This document shows positions 1 through 8,498 of a stretch of DNA of 64,000 bases, piece after piece (the first letter of the stretch is position 1; each line of letters begins with the position of its first letter). Source of the stretch: Herbiconiux aconitum (GTDB taxonomy: Bacteria; Actinomycetota; Actinomycetes; Actinomycetales; Microbacteriaceae); contig NZ_JANLCM010000001.1 in NCBI RefSeq assembly GCF_024979235.1, positions 1,612,001 to 1,676,000 on the forward strand. The letters run 5' to 3'. The notes beneath the pieces are model-generated. The model saw only the letters and a program-made list of their open reading frames with translations, made no database searches and was not told the DNA's origin. A program made the translations under genes and the position numbers.

Positions 1-1
1 C

Positions 2-757
2 GGCGGCTTCAACCTCACCCTGCTCGGCATCGAGCTGAAGCGCCGACTGGCCAACCGCCGCACGCTGATCTTCACGCTCGCCCTGCCGATCGTGCTCTAC
101 ATCGTGATCGGTGTTCCGCAGCTGAACACGCCCCTCTCCACCACCCCGGTGGCGCAGGGCGGCGTGTCGGTGGCCGCCTACATCATGGTGTCGATGGCGG
201 TCTACGGATCGATGTTCTCCTCGGCGGCTGCGGGCGGAGCGGTCGCGATCGAGCGCTCGATGGGCTGGAGCCGCCAGCTACGACTCACCCCGCTCAATCC
301 GATCGCCAACATCGCGACGAAGATCATCGCCGGTCTCATGCTCGGCTTCATCTCGGTGCTCGGCGCCTTTCTCGCCGGCGCGATCAGCGGGGTGCAACTC
401 GACTGGCAACAGTGGCTCGCCTGCGGGCTCATCGCGTGGCTCACCTCGGTGATCTTCACCGCGCTGGGTCTCCTGCTCGGCTACCTGGTGCCGAGCGAGA
501 ACGTGATGCAGTTCCTCGGCCCGATCCTCGGATTCCTGGCGATCTTCGGCGGGCTGTTCGTGCCGCTGTCGAACTTCCCGGTGATCATGCAGGACATCGG
601 GGTGTGGCTGCCGGTCTACGGGGTCGGTGAGCTCTCCCGCGCTCCGCTCACCGGGTCGGGATTCGACCTGCTCGGGCTCGGCAACGTCATCCTCTGGCTG
701 GTCATCTTCAGCGTCGGCGCGGCGCTCGCGTTCCGGCGCGACACCAAGCGGGTCTGA
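2..757 (+). CDS. ABC-2 type transporter permease, 5'-truncated by window edge
   Basis: The reading frame is open from the first bases of the window, so the true start lies upstream. The visible 251 residues hold about six hydrophobic segments and end in a short basic tail (FRRDTKRV). This matches the membrane subunit of ABC-2 exporters, which pairs with an ATPase expected just upstream. A DesKR-like kinase/regulator pair follows directly, the common layout in which the two-component system controls the exporter. The substrate cannot be read from the sequence. Confidence 0.85.
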   Translation, partial: GGFNLTLLGIELKRRLANRRTLIFTLALPIVLYIVIGVPQLNTPLSTTPVAQGGVSVAAYIMVSMAVYGSMFSSAAAGGAVAIERSMGWSRQLRLTPLNPIANIATKIIAGLMLGFISVLGAFLAGAISGVQLDWQQWLACGLIAWLTSVIFTALGLLLGYLVPSENVMQFLGPILGFLAIFGGLFVPLSNFPVIMQDIGVWLPVYGVGELSRAPLTGSGFDLLGLGNVILWLVIFSVGAALAFRRDTKRV

Positions 758-808
758 GTCGGCGGAGTGCTCGAATCAGTGTCAGGACCGCGGATTATGC
801 TCGGCGCC

Positions 809-1984
809 ATGACCAGCGACACCCGGCGAACGGATCTCGCCCGTGTGCGGGCGCTGATCGTGTCACGCAAGGCGCGCAAGTGGTATGTGGGCTCCGGGCT
901 GGCGCTGGTCTGGCTGGTGGCCGTCGTGGTGACCATCGCCGAGCGGCCCGAGCCCGATGCGCTGCGCTGGATCGGCATCGCCCAGACCGCGGTCTTCGGG
1001 GCGGTCTTCATGCTTGCGCCGCCTGTCTCCTGGGCGCTGCCGGCGCGATACAAACTGGTGCCGGCGCTGGTGCTGTTCGCGCTCACCTTCACCGTGCTGC
1101 CGACGCTCGGCTGGAACATCGCCGTGTTCTGGACCTATGTGGGAGTGGCAGCGGGGATGAGCGGAATCGGTCCGCGACTCCTGGTCGCGTTCGTGCTGCT
1201 GCTGGCGGGGCTCGCACTCGTCGCCGAATATCAGGTCGACCCCGGCAGCGGCTCGGTCTGGGCCATCCCTGCCATCACCGTGTCGGTGTCGCTCCTGATG
1301 GGGGCGTTCCGACGGCAGATCGAGCTGATCGACCAGTTGCGCTCGACGCAGGCGGAGCTCGCGGGGCTCGCCGTGCAGGAGGAGCGGTCGCGAGTGGCCC
1401 GCGACATCCACGACATCCTGGGGCACTCGTTGACGGTCATCACGGTGAAGGCCGAGCTGGCCGGCCGGTTGCTCGACGTCGATCCGGCGCGGGCGAAGGG
1501 CGAGATCCTCGAACTGGAGGGGTTGGCGCGGGGTGCGCTCGGCGACGTGCGGGCGACGGTGAGCGGATACCGCGGGGTGAGCATCGTGTCGGAGCTCGCC
1601 GGAGCACGGGCGGCGCTCGAATCGGCCGGCATCGCGGCGCAACTGCCGGGAAGCGCCGACGTGGTGCCGGCCGGCGATCGAGAGCTGTTCGGCTGGGTGG
1701 TGCGCGAAGGCGTCACCAATGTGGTTCGGCACTCGGGCGCGCAGCACGTGCGGGTGTCGCTGGGGTCGGATTTCGTGGAAGTGGCCGACGACGGATGCGG
1801 GCCGTCCGTCGGTGCTGCCGGCGGCGGTTCGGAAAGCCACGGCGACAGCGGGTACGGTGACGCGATCGGCGGGCCACCCGGCAACGGCATCCTGGGTCTG
1901 ACCGAACGCGCGCAGGCAGCCGGAGCAACGCTACGCATCAGTCGCTCGCCCGAGGGCGGCTACCTCTTGCGGGTGGCGCGATGA
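809..1984 (+). CDS. Sensor histidine kinase, DesK/NarX type
   Basis: Membrane sensor kinase of about 391 residues. Residues 20-175 form about five to six hydrophobic segments. The HisKA_3 dimerisation box ARDIHDILGHSLT follows, with the phosphorylated His near residue 201. A HATPase domain comes next, with VREGVTNVVRHSGA as N-box and DDGCGP / GNGILGL as G-boxes. I chose ATG 809 because TATGCT at 796-801 lies 7 nt before it, a leaderless layout; an upstream in-frame start at 767 would lie ahead of this promoter. The stop overlaps the next gene by four bases (ATGA), so kinase and regulator are translationally coupled. The signal is unknown; the upstream ABC permease is the likely target operon. 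Confidence 0.9.
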   Translation: MTSDTRRTDLARVRALIVSRKARKWYVGSGLALVWLVAVVVTIAERPEPDALRWIGIAQTAVFGAVFMLAPPVSWALPARYKLVPALVLFALTFTVLPTLGWNIAVFWTYVGVAAGMSGIGPRLLVAFVLLLAGLALVAEYQVDPGSGSVWAIPAITVSVSLLMGAFRRQIELIDQLRSTQAELAGLAVQEERSRVARDIHDILGHSLTVITVKAELAGRLLDVDPARAKGEILELEGLARGALGDVRATVSGYRGVSIVSELAGARAALESAGIAAQLPGSADVVPAGDRELFGWVVREGVTNVVRHSGAQHVRVSLGSDFVEVADDGCGPSVGAAGGGSESHGDSGYGDAIGGPPGNGILGLTERAQAAGATLRISRSPEGGYLLRVAR

Positions 1985-2643
1985 CGGGCACGGCCGGTGC
2001 GGCGACCGGTGCCGGTGGTGACGTTGGCGGTTCGCGCATCCGTCTTCTCGTGGCTGACGACCAGGCCCTCGTTCGCGGGGCGCTCGCCGCGTTGCTCGGG
2101 CTCGAGCCCGACATCGAGGTCGTGGCCGAGGCGGGAACGGGGCGCGAGGCGGTCGACCTCGCCATCGCCCGGCAGGCGGATGTCGCCATGCTCGACGTCG
2201 AGATGCCCGAACTCGACGGGATCTCGGCGGCAGCGGAGCTGCGGGAGGCGTTGCCCGGGTGCCGGGTGCTGATGGTGACCACTTTCGGTCGTCCGGGCTA
2301 TGTGCGGCGCGCGCTGCAGGCCGGTGCCACCGGTTTCGTGGTGAAAGACACGCCGGCTCGGGCGCTCGCGGCCGCGGTGCGGGATGTCGCGCGCGGCATC
2401 CGGGTGATCGATCCGGTGCTCGCGGCCGAGACGCTGACGAGTGGTGACAGTCCGCTCACCGAGCGGGAGGAGCAAGTGCTCGCGGTGGCGCGCACGGGCG
2501 GAACCATCGCCGACATCTCCCGGAGCCTCCACCTCAGTGAAGGCACCGTGCGCAACTACCTCTCGAGCGCGATGGGCAAGGCGGGGGCGCGCACGCGGGC
2601 CGAAGCGGTGCGCATAGCGGAGTCGAACGGCTGGCTGCTGTAG
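1981..2643 (+). CDS. Response regulator, NarL/FixJ (DesR-like)
   Basis: DNA-binding regulator of 220 residues. An N-terminal Gly/Ala-rich leader of about 18 residues precedes the receiver domain. The acidic pair is VADDQ, the phosphoacceptor is Asp72 in MLDVEMP, and the conserved Lys lies in VVKDTPA. The C-terminal LuxR-type helix-turn-helix starts at LTEREEQVLAVARTG and continues through SEGTVRNYLSSAM. It is the cognate partner of the kinase that overlaps its start codon, and probably acts on the ABC exporter upstream. Confidence 0.9.
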   Translation: MTGTAGAATGAGGDVGGSRIRLLVADDQALVRGALAALLGLEPDIEVVAEAGTGREAVDLAIARQADVAMLDVEMPELDGISAAAELREALPGCRVLMVTTFGRPGYVRRALQAGATGFVVKDTPARALAAAVRDVARGIRVIDPVLAAETLTSGDSPLTEREEQVLAVARTGGTIADISRSLHLSEGTVRNYLSSAMGKAGARTRAEAVRIAESNGWLL

Positions 2644-2677
2644 CGGGGCGACTCGCAGGGCCGGCCGCGTGCTGCAC

Positions 2678-3187
2678 TCAGAGGGTCGACGCGAGCCCGG
2701 CCGCGATGCCGAACAGCACGGCGGCGATCACGCCGGCCAGGGCGCGCACGTGGTTGCCGCGGGTCCACTCGGTGAGATACGTGCTCCACTCGGGCACGGC
2801 ATCCGTCGACCCGGCGTCGAGCCGATCGATCGCGTTGTTGCGCGGCACGTGGAACCCAACGGTCAGACCGATCACCCCCACGAGGTAGACGGCTTCGCCT
2901 GCGACCGCCCACCACAGTGCTGGTCCGGCGGGGGTGACGACGAGAAGGATGCACGCGGCGAGCCCCGCGAGCAGGGTGCCGAACAGGGTGATCATGAGGG
3001 GCGGGCGCACGGCGGTGCGGTTGATGGCCTGCATGACGGCGAGGCCGGCAGACGGGGTGGTGTCGCCGAGCGCGCGCATCACGAACCCGGAGAACGCGAA
3101 GAAGACGCCCCCCACGACGGCGGCGCCGAGCGCGCTGGCGCCGGTCACGGCGACGACCGCGACGACGGCGGCGAGTGGTTCGGTCAT
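2678..3187 (-). CDS. DUF1772 (anthrone-oxygenase-like) membrane protein
   Basis: 169 residues with four hydrophobic segments, at about 5-35, 60-80, 88-108 and 145-165. The loop sequence FHVPRNNAIDRLDA between segments 3 and 4 is typical of DUF1772 proteins, a family that includes fungal anthrone oxygenase-like proteins. Enzymatic activity is not established for bacterial members. On the minus strand, CACAAT lies 6 nt before the ATG, so the mRNA is probably leaderless. The gene converges on the DesR-like gene. Confidence 0.75.
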   Translation of the reverse strand: MTEPLAAVVAVVAVTGASALGAAVVGGVFFAFSGFVMRALGDTTPSAGLAVMQAINRTAVRPPLMITLFGTLLAGLAACILLVVTPAGPALWWAVAGEAVYLVGVIGLTVGFHVPRNNAIDRLDAGSTDAVPEWSTYLTEWTRGNHVRALAGVIAAVLFGIAAGLASTL

Positions 3188-3233
3188 GCTGCCATTGTGG
3201 TCCCAGCTCCCGTCGATTGAGAAGCCCGCCCCC

Positions 3234-3578
3234 TCAGCGCCGGAAGGCGGCCACGATTCCTACCGCCACGAGGGCGACTCCCGCGGCGATGACAGCGATG
3301 AAGGCCCAGAGGTAGCGGTCGGCGTCGACTCCGGGGCCGAATTGAGCGAGCGCGACGAAGCCGCAGAGCGCCAGGAGCAGCATGCCCCAGACGATCGTGC
3401 CGAACTGCGCCGGGCGGGGGCGCTTCGCCGCATCGGCCGGAGGGGCAGGCGCCGCAGTGGGCGTCGCAGTGGCCGTCGGAGGTGCTGTCGACGTCGTCGA
3501 GGCGGGCGCCGCTGTGGTCGGGGCGGTGGGCGGAGTCCGGTCGGCCTCAGCGCCCTCGACGTTCAGGTTGTCGGTCAT
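3234..3578 (-). CDS. Small membrane protein with Thr/Ala/Pro-rich N-terminus
   Basis: 114 residues. The first 58 are low-complexity (Thr, Ala, Pro) and probably disordered, then two membrane helices follow at about 62-80 and 92-110, ending in FRR. It lies 7 bp downstream of the PspC gene on the same strand, so it is probably co-transcribed and connected with envelope function. I recognise no named family. Confidence 0.6.
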   Translation of the reverse strand: MTDNLNVEGAEADRTPPTAPTTAAPASTTSTAPPTATATPTAAPAPPADAAKRPRPAQFGTIVWGMLLLALCGFVALAQFGPGVDADRYLWAFIAVIAAGVALVAVGIVAAFRR

Positions 3579-3585
3579 GATGTCC

Positions 3586-5154
3586 CTACCTTTCGTTCTC
3601 GGGCACGAGGGTGACGCTGCCGGCGAGCATCCAGATGCGGATCACGGGAATCCCCGCGGCCTTCGCGTCGGCGACGCGGTCGGCATCCGATCCTGCGGGG
3701 ATCCCCGCGGGCGAACCGGATGCCGGGAACAGCCGGTCGTCGTCGATCAGCACCCCGCTGCGTTCGGTGCCGAGCGTCGAGCTGACGGTGCCGGCGAACA
3801 CGTGCGATTCCACCACGACCGGCACACCCTCCGGCAGCAGCACTTCGGCCTGGCCGGCGCCGAGCCACACGTCGACGGTGTCGTCGGGCGACCGGGTGGT
3901 GAGATCCTGAGCGTCCACGACGCTCTTGCCGGCGATGACGAGGTAGCTGTCCGCGCCGTCGGCCACCCCGCGGCTCACATCGATGTTCTGCGTTCCGAAC
4001 GGCTGCACGTCGGTGCCGGCCGGCAGCACCCCGGTGAAGAGCACCACGATCGCGAGCAGGAAGGCGAAGGGTCCGAGTCCCCCGCTCGTACGACCCCGGA
4101 TGCCCGCGATCACGATGCCGACCGCGATCACGACGAGCGCTGCGATCGAGATCACCAGCACGAGCTTGCCGTCGGGCACGACCGCGCCGTACGCGATTCC
4201 CACCACGGCTGCTGCCACGAGGGCGATGCCGAGCACGACCGAGGAGAACGCCGCACCGGCGCCGTGGGGGCGCGGATGCGCGGCGTGCCAGGCTGCGGTG
4301 CGGGCGCGCGACGCCTCTCGCGCCTGCTCGTGCCGCTCGCGGTTCCAGCCGTGATCGGTGCTGCCCTGATGGGTCCAGGCCGCATGCGACGACCACGAAT
4401 CGGCGGGCGGCACGGATGTCGCGGAGGCGGACGCGAACCCGGACGCGGGTTCGGCGGAGGCGGCACCCGCGTCGGGCACCGAACCCACTGGAGACGTCGC
4501 GGCATCCGGTGCCGTCGTGGAGGTGGGAGATCCGGGTGCCGTCGGGGCGCTCGCCGTCGCCGCCGCCGCGTTCGCAGAGCCAGCGGCCGGGTAGCCGGCG
4601 GGTGCAGCGAAGGGGCTGCCCGCATCCGCACTGCCGGCGCCGCCCCAGCCTGCCCCGGGTCCTCGCGGAACGCTTCGGGCGATGACGACGGTGAGCCAGA
4701 TCGCGCCGGCGATCAGTGCCAGCACCCAGAGTGTGCGCAACGTGATCTCGAGCCAGTCCGGCATGCCCCAGATGTGCGGCGCCCCGTCGAACCAGATGCC
4801 GCGCATGAACGGCAGGAAGGTGAGGATGGCGGCGATACCGATGAAGATCATGGGATAGGTGAACTGACCGTGCACGGCACGTTCGGCGTGGATGTTCCCG
4901 CGTGAGTCGGGAAGCAGAGCCCAGCCCACGGCGTAAGCGAGAAAGATCGGGCCGCCGAGGATCGCGATGACGATCGCGATCCCGCGCACGAGCCGCACGT
5001 CGAGCCCCGTGCGGGCAGCGATGCCGGAGCAGACGCCGGCGACCCAGGCATCGTCGCGGCGCGTGACGCCGAGGCTGCGGAGCCAGGCGAAGAACGAGGC
5101 GCCCACCGGTTGCGGCGGCGCGGGAGGAGTGGGGGGAGGAGTTGACGACGACAT
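3586..5154 (-). CDS. PspC domain membrane protein
   Basis: 522 residues. After a Pro-rich N-terminus, residues 30-85 hold a PspC domain (VAGVCSGIAARTGLDVRLVR and the following hydrophobic helix). Several more membrane helices, a long disordered Ala/Ser/Thr/Pro linker (about 180-290) and a C-terminal cell-wall-active-antibiotics-response-like beta region (LVIAGKSVVDAQ, WLGAGQAEVLLP) follow. It is divergent from a kinase that itself carries a PspC domain. That arrangement is typical of actinobacterial envelope-stress two-component systems, where the PspC protein acts as sensor accessory or target. The role is inferred from context. Confidence 0.8.
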   Translation of the reverse strand: MSSSTPPPTPPAPPQPVGASFFAWLRSLGVTRRDDAWVAGVCSGIAARTGLDVRLVRGIAIVIAILGGPIFLAYAVGWALLPDSRGNIHAERAVHGQFTYPMIFIGIAAILTFLPFMRGIWFDGAPHIWGMPDWLEITLRTLWVLALIAGAIWLTVVIARSVPRGPGAGWGGAGSADAGSPFAAPAGYPAAGSANAAAATASAPTAPGSPTSTTAPDAATSPVGSVPDAGAASAEPASGFASASATSVPPADSWSSHAAWTHQGSTDHGWNRERHEQAREASRARTAAWHAAHPRPHGAGAAFSSVVLGIALVAAAVVGIAYGAVVPDGKLVLVISIAALVVIAVGIVIAGIRGRTSGGLGPFAFLLAIVVLFTGVLPAGTDVQPFGTQNIDVSRGVADGADSYLVIAGKSVVDAQDLTTRSPDDTVDVWLGAGQAEVLLPEGVPVVVESHVFAGTVSSTLGTERSGVLIDDDRLFPASGSPAGIPAGSDADRVADAKAAGIPVIRIWMLAGSVTLVPENER

Positions 5155-5267
5155 GCTTCGATTCTGGCGACGGCGTCGCCGCGCCGATATCGGGGATGAC
5201 CCTGATTCGACCCTGAGATCCGTCCCCGAGAGTGTGGTGAGGGTGCGCGACCTGCTTGGATGCTGGA

Positions 5268-6689
5268 ATGGAGACCACCGCCACGATCGTGCGCCCGCGC
5301 CTACGCGTGGTGGGCGGCGTGTGTGCGGGCGTCGCGGATCACCTCGGCGCGCCGGTGGCGGTGGTGCGCACGGTCGCCGTGCTGCTGGCGCTCTGCGGAG
5401 GGGCGGGCATCCTGCTCTACGCCTGGCTGTGGGCGACCACGCCGGTGGCGGATGCGGCGCGCGAGCCCCGCATGCGGGAGAGCCTCACGACTCCGGCCGG
5501 GTCACGCGGGCAGGCCGACGGTCACCGGGCGGAGCAGCTGAGGCGCGCGCCCGTCACCGAGATTCTCCTGGGGCTCGCGCTCATCGGCGCAGGGGGCGCG
5601 CTCGTCGCGAGCAGCCTCGGGGTCGAGGTGCCGCTCGCGGTCGTCATCCCCGGAATCGTGGTGCTCGCGGGCGTCGCACTCGCCTGGCGCCAGTTCGCCG
5701 ATCTGCGAGCGGGCACCACCACCTCCGGGCCGACGCTCGTGGTGCGGTCGCTCGGCGCTCTCGTGCTCGTGGCCACGGGCATCCTGCTCTTCTTCATCAC
5801 GGGCGAGACACCCAACGTGTGGACCGTGGTGGTCGCGGCCGTCTCGGTGCTGCTCGGTGTCGCGCTGGTGGCGCTGCCCTGGGTGGTGCGGCTCGCCCGC
5901 GACCTCGGGGCGGAGCGGGCCGCACTGGAGCGCGCGGCGGAGCGCGCCGAGATCGCGGCGCACCTGCATGACTCCGTGTTGCAGACGCTCGCGCTCATCC
6001 AGCAGAAGGCGGGAGCCCAGAGTGAGGCCGCCCGGCTCGCGCGGGCCCAGGAGCGGGAGCTGCGCGACTGGCTCTTCGACACCGCCCCGGCAGACGACCG
6101 CGATCTGGCGAGCGAGCTGCGCCGGCTGGCCGCCATGATCGAGGAGAACAACGCCGTGCGGTTCGAGATCGTGACCGTGGGGGCATCCGTTCCGGCGCCC
6201 GAGAGCCTGCTCGCTGCGGGGCGCGAGGCGATGCTCAACGCTGCGCGGCACGCGGGCGGCGACGTCTCGATCTTTCTCGAAGTGGGCCCGGAACGGATCG
6301 AGCTCATCGTGACCGACCGCGGGCCGGGCATGAGCCTCGACGCCATCCCGGCTGACCGGCTCGGCGTGCGCGAGTCGATCATCGGGCGACTCAAGCGTGC
6401 CGGTGGCACGGCGGTCATCGGCGCCGGACGGGGAGGCGCGGGAACCGAGGTGCGGCTGAGCCTCCCCGTCGCCGCGGCCAACACGCCGATGCAGGGCGCA
6501 GGTCTGGTCGGGTCGGAGGCCTCCGCGACGCCTTCGCCCGCGGCATCCGCTTCCGCCTCGCCCGGCGGCCCGGCGCCCGCCGAGCCATCCGACGTCGCGG
6601 CCTCCGGGGCTTCCGAGCCCCCCGCCACGCCCGCCGCCCCCACCCCCGCGCGCTCCGCGATCGCCGAACGAGAGACCGAAGAACCATGA
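5268..6689 (+). CDS. PspC domain-histidine kinase fusion
   Basis: 473 residues. A PspC domain occupies about 5-65 (VVGGVCAGVADHLGAPVAVV), followed by four further hydrophobic segments to about 210. A short DHp region has HDSVLQT with His near residue 234, and a HATPase domain carries GREAMLNAARHAGG and DRGPGMSL. The last 75 residues are a disordered Ala/Pro/Ser tail. ATG 5268 is preferred over the in-frame TTG at 5256: TTGGAT at 5256-5261 sits 6 nt before the ATG, fitting leaderless transcription. The stop overlaps the regulator start (ATGA). The divergent PspC gene shares the promoter region. The likely role is envelope-stress sensing. Confidence 0.88.
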   Translation: METTATIVRPRLRVVGGVCAGVADHLGAPVAVVRTVAVLLALCGGAGILLYAWLWATTPVADAAREPRMRESLTTPAGSRGQADGHRAEQLRRAPVTEILLGLALIGAGGALVASSLGVEVPLAVVIPGIVVLAGVALAWRQFADLRAGTTTSGPTLVVRSLGALVLVATGILLFFITGETPNVWTVVVAAVSVLLGVALVALPWVVRLARDLGAERAALERAAERAEIAAHLHDSVLQTLALIQQKAGAQSEAARLARAQERELRDWLFDTAPADDRDLASELRRLAAMIEENNAVRFEIVTVGASVPAPESLLAAGREAMLNAARHAGGDVSIFLEVGPERIELIVTDRGPGMSLDAIPADRLGVRESIIGRLKRAGGTAVIGAGRGGAGTEVRLSLPVAAANTPMQGAGLVGSEASATPSPAASASASPGGPAPAEPSDVAASGASEPPATPAAPTPARSAIAERETEEP

Positions 6690-7339
6690 CCGACCTGCGC
6701 ATCGCCATCGTCGACGACCACTCGATCTTTCGCTCGGGCCTCCGCGCAGAGCTCGACCCGACACTGCTCGTGGTGGGCGAGGCGGCCACCGTCGACGACG
6801 CCATCGCACTCGTCGGGGCGACACGGCCGCGGGTCGTGCTGCTCGACGTGCACCTGCCCGGCGGACACGGCGGCGGTGGGGCCGAGGTCATCCAGCGCTC
6901 GGCCGCATCGTCGCCCGAGACCCTCTTTCTCGCGCTGAGCGTCTCGGATGCCGCCGACGACGTCGTGCGTGTCATCCGCGCCGGCGCGCGCGGCTACATC
7001 ACCAAGAGTTCTTCGGGAGCCGAGGTCTCGGATGCGGCCCGTCGCGTGGCCGATGGCGACGCGGTGTTCTCGCCCCGGCTCGCGGGCTTCGTGCTCGACG
7101 CCTTCGGAGCGGCGGCGGGCGAGACGGCGGCCACGCACGACGAGCTCGACCGGCTCTCGCAGCGCGAGCAGGAGGTCATGCGCCTCATCGCGCGCGGCTA
7201 CGCCTATCGCGAGGTGGCGACCGAGCTCTACATCTCGGTGAAGACGGTCGAGACGCATGTGTCGGCCGTGCTGCGCAAACTCCAGCTCTCGAACCGCCAC
7301 GAGCTCACGGCCTGGGCGCTGGAGCGCAAGCTGCTCTGA
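6686..7339 (+). CDS. Response regulator, NarL/FixJ family
   Basis: 217 residues. The receiver domain has IVDDHSIFRSGL, phosphoacceptor Asp54 in VLLDVHLP, and the Lys switch in YITKSSSG. The C-terminal LuxR-type helix-turn-helix runs from LSQREQEVMRLIARG through VKTVETHVSAVLRKL. It is translationally coupled to the PspC-kinase gene through a four-base overlap and is its evident partner. The 217-residue length is standard for the family. Confidence 0.92.
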   Translation: MTDLRIAIVDDHSIFRSGLRAELDPTLLVVGEAATVDDAIALVGATRPRVVLLDVHLPGGHGGGGAEVIQRSAASSPETLFLALSVSDAADDVVRVIRAGARGYITKSSSGAEVSDAARRVADGDAVFSPRLAGFVLDAFGAAAGETAATHDELDRLSQREQEVMRLIARGYAYREVATELYISVKTVETHVSAVLRKLQLSNRHELTAWALERKLL

Positions 7340-7370
7340 TGCAGGATCTGAGCATTGCTCGATATCGATC

Positions 7371-7376
7371 TATGAT
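7371..7376 (+). promoter_or_regulatory. -10 box of a leaderless DUF1016 transcript
   Basis: TATGAT is one base off the TATAAT consensus and is followed after 6 nt by the GTG start of the nuclease gene. No Shine-Dalgarno sequence precedes that GTG. The -35 region is weak. Confidence 0.6.
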
Positions 7377-7382
7377 CGTACC

Positions 7383-8498
7383 GTGGCAGATTCGACCGTT
7401 CTCGAACCAGGTGACTACGCATCGACCCTGATGGAGCTGAAGGAGCGAGTTCGTTCTGCCCGATTCTCCATCCGTCGCCGCGTCAACACTGAGATGATCG
7501 AACTCTACTGGTCGATCGGGGCAACCATCCTCGCTCGTACATCGTGGGGTAATGCTGTCGTCGGGAAGTTGGCTAAAGATCTTCGCGCTGAATTCCCGTC
7601 GATGAAGGGGTTCTCACGGTCGAATCTCTTCTACATGCGAGCTTTTGCTCAGGCCTGGCCAGAGCTGGGAGCGAACCTCCAGCAAAAAGTCCAGCACGCT
7701 GCTGGACTTTTGCCGTGGGGCCATCTGATGGTCATCCTCGACAAGTTAGAGACCCATGACGACCGAAACTGGTACGCCGAGCGCGCCGCCGAGTTCGGCT
7801 GGTCGAGAAATGTGCTCCTCAATCAGATCATGAATCGCACGCGAGAACGAGTGGGAGCGTCACCGTCGAACTTCGACGCGCGCCTGGGCCCTGCAGGCTC
7901 CGACCTCGCCAGCCAACTTTCCAAAGACCCTTTCGTCTTCGACTTCCTCGACCTCACTCATGTCGTCGCTGAACGCGAACTCGAGCAGGCCCTCACCGAC
8001 CGCATTGTCGACACCCTTCGCGAGCTGGGCGCCGGATACGCCTTTGTGGGGAGGCAGGTGCATTTCGACGTGGGTGGCGACGACTTCTCTCTCGACCTTC
8101 TGTTCTTCCACGTCGAGCAGCTGAGATATGTGGTCGTCGAGTTGAAGACAGGCAGATTCCAGCCTGAGTTCGCGGGCCAGCTCGGCTTCTACGTTGCCTT
8201 GGTCGACGATCGGCTGCGGCGGCCGTCGCACGCCGCGTCGGTAGGCATCCTCGTCTGCGGCGGCCGAAACGACCAGACCGTCCGGTACGCCCTGAGCGGC
8301 ACCACCGCGCCGATGGCAGTGTCGACGTACACGTACGAGGCGCTGCCTGCCGCCGAGCAGGCTGCTCTGCCGGATGTCCGTCAACTGCTCGATGCACTCG
8401 GTGGAGTCGGTGGGGAGCTCAGGCCTGGGGCGAAGACGACGACGAAGGCGCAGGAGCGGGGTCGGGCGCCGCTTCCGGAGCCGCGGGGCGCATCCTGA
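7383..8498 (+). CDS. DUF1016 / YhcG-type PDDEXK nuclease family protein
   Basis: 371 residues from GTG 7383, chosen because of the -10 box six bases upstream. The N-terminal DUF1016_N region (about 12-150) has the signature LLPWGH and, nearby, RNWYAERAAEFGWSRN. The C-terminal PD-(D/E)XK nuclease core has DDFSLDLLFFH and then VVVELKTGRFQPEFAGQLG, giving the D...ExK catalytic triad. The roles of family members are unclear; some occur in restriction or defence islands. The 5' half is clearly lower in G+C than its neighbours, suggesting acquisition. The last 80 bp overlap the end of lspA on the other strand and encode a low-complexity tail, so the native C-terminus may have been lost. A perfect 12-bp inverted repeat lies inside the gene. 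Confidence 0.88.
   Translation: MADSTVLEPGDYASTLMELKERVRSARFSIRRRVNTEMIELYWSIGATILARTSWGNAVVGKLAKDLRAEFPSMKGFSRSNLFYMRAFAQAWPELGANLQQKVQHAAGLLPWGHLMVILDKLETHDDRNWYAERAAEFGWSRNVLLNQIMNRTRERVGASPSNFDARLGPAGSDLASQLSKDPFVFDFLDLTHVVAERELEQALTDRIVDTLRELGAGYAFVGRQVHFDVGGDDFSLDLLFFHVEQLRYVVVELKTGRFQPEFAGQLGFYVALVDDRLRRPSHAASVGILVCGGRNDQTVRYALSGTTAPMAVSTYTYEALPAAEQAALPDVRQLLDALGGVGGELRPGAKTTTKAQERGRAPLPEPRGAS
7685..7711. repeat. Perfect 12-bp stem, 3-nt loop, within DUF1016 gene
   Basis: AAAAGTCCAGCA (7685-7696) and its exact reverse complement (7700-7711) flank CGC. The A-run on one side and T-run on the other make it look like a bidirectional intrinsic terminator inside a coding region. The encoded residues (VQHAAGLLPWGH) align with the family signature, so this is not an insertion in the protein. 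Confidence 0.7.

Noticed and set aside
3382..4905. 507-residue plus-strand open frame opposite the PspC gene
   Set aside because: Composition is Arg/Gly-rich and no domain is visible; the minus-strand PspC protein explains the region.
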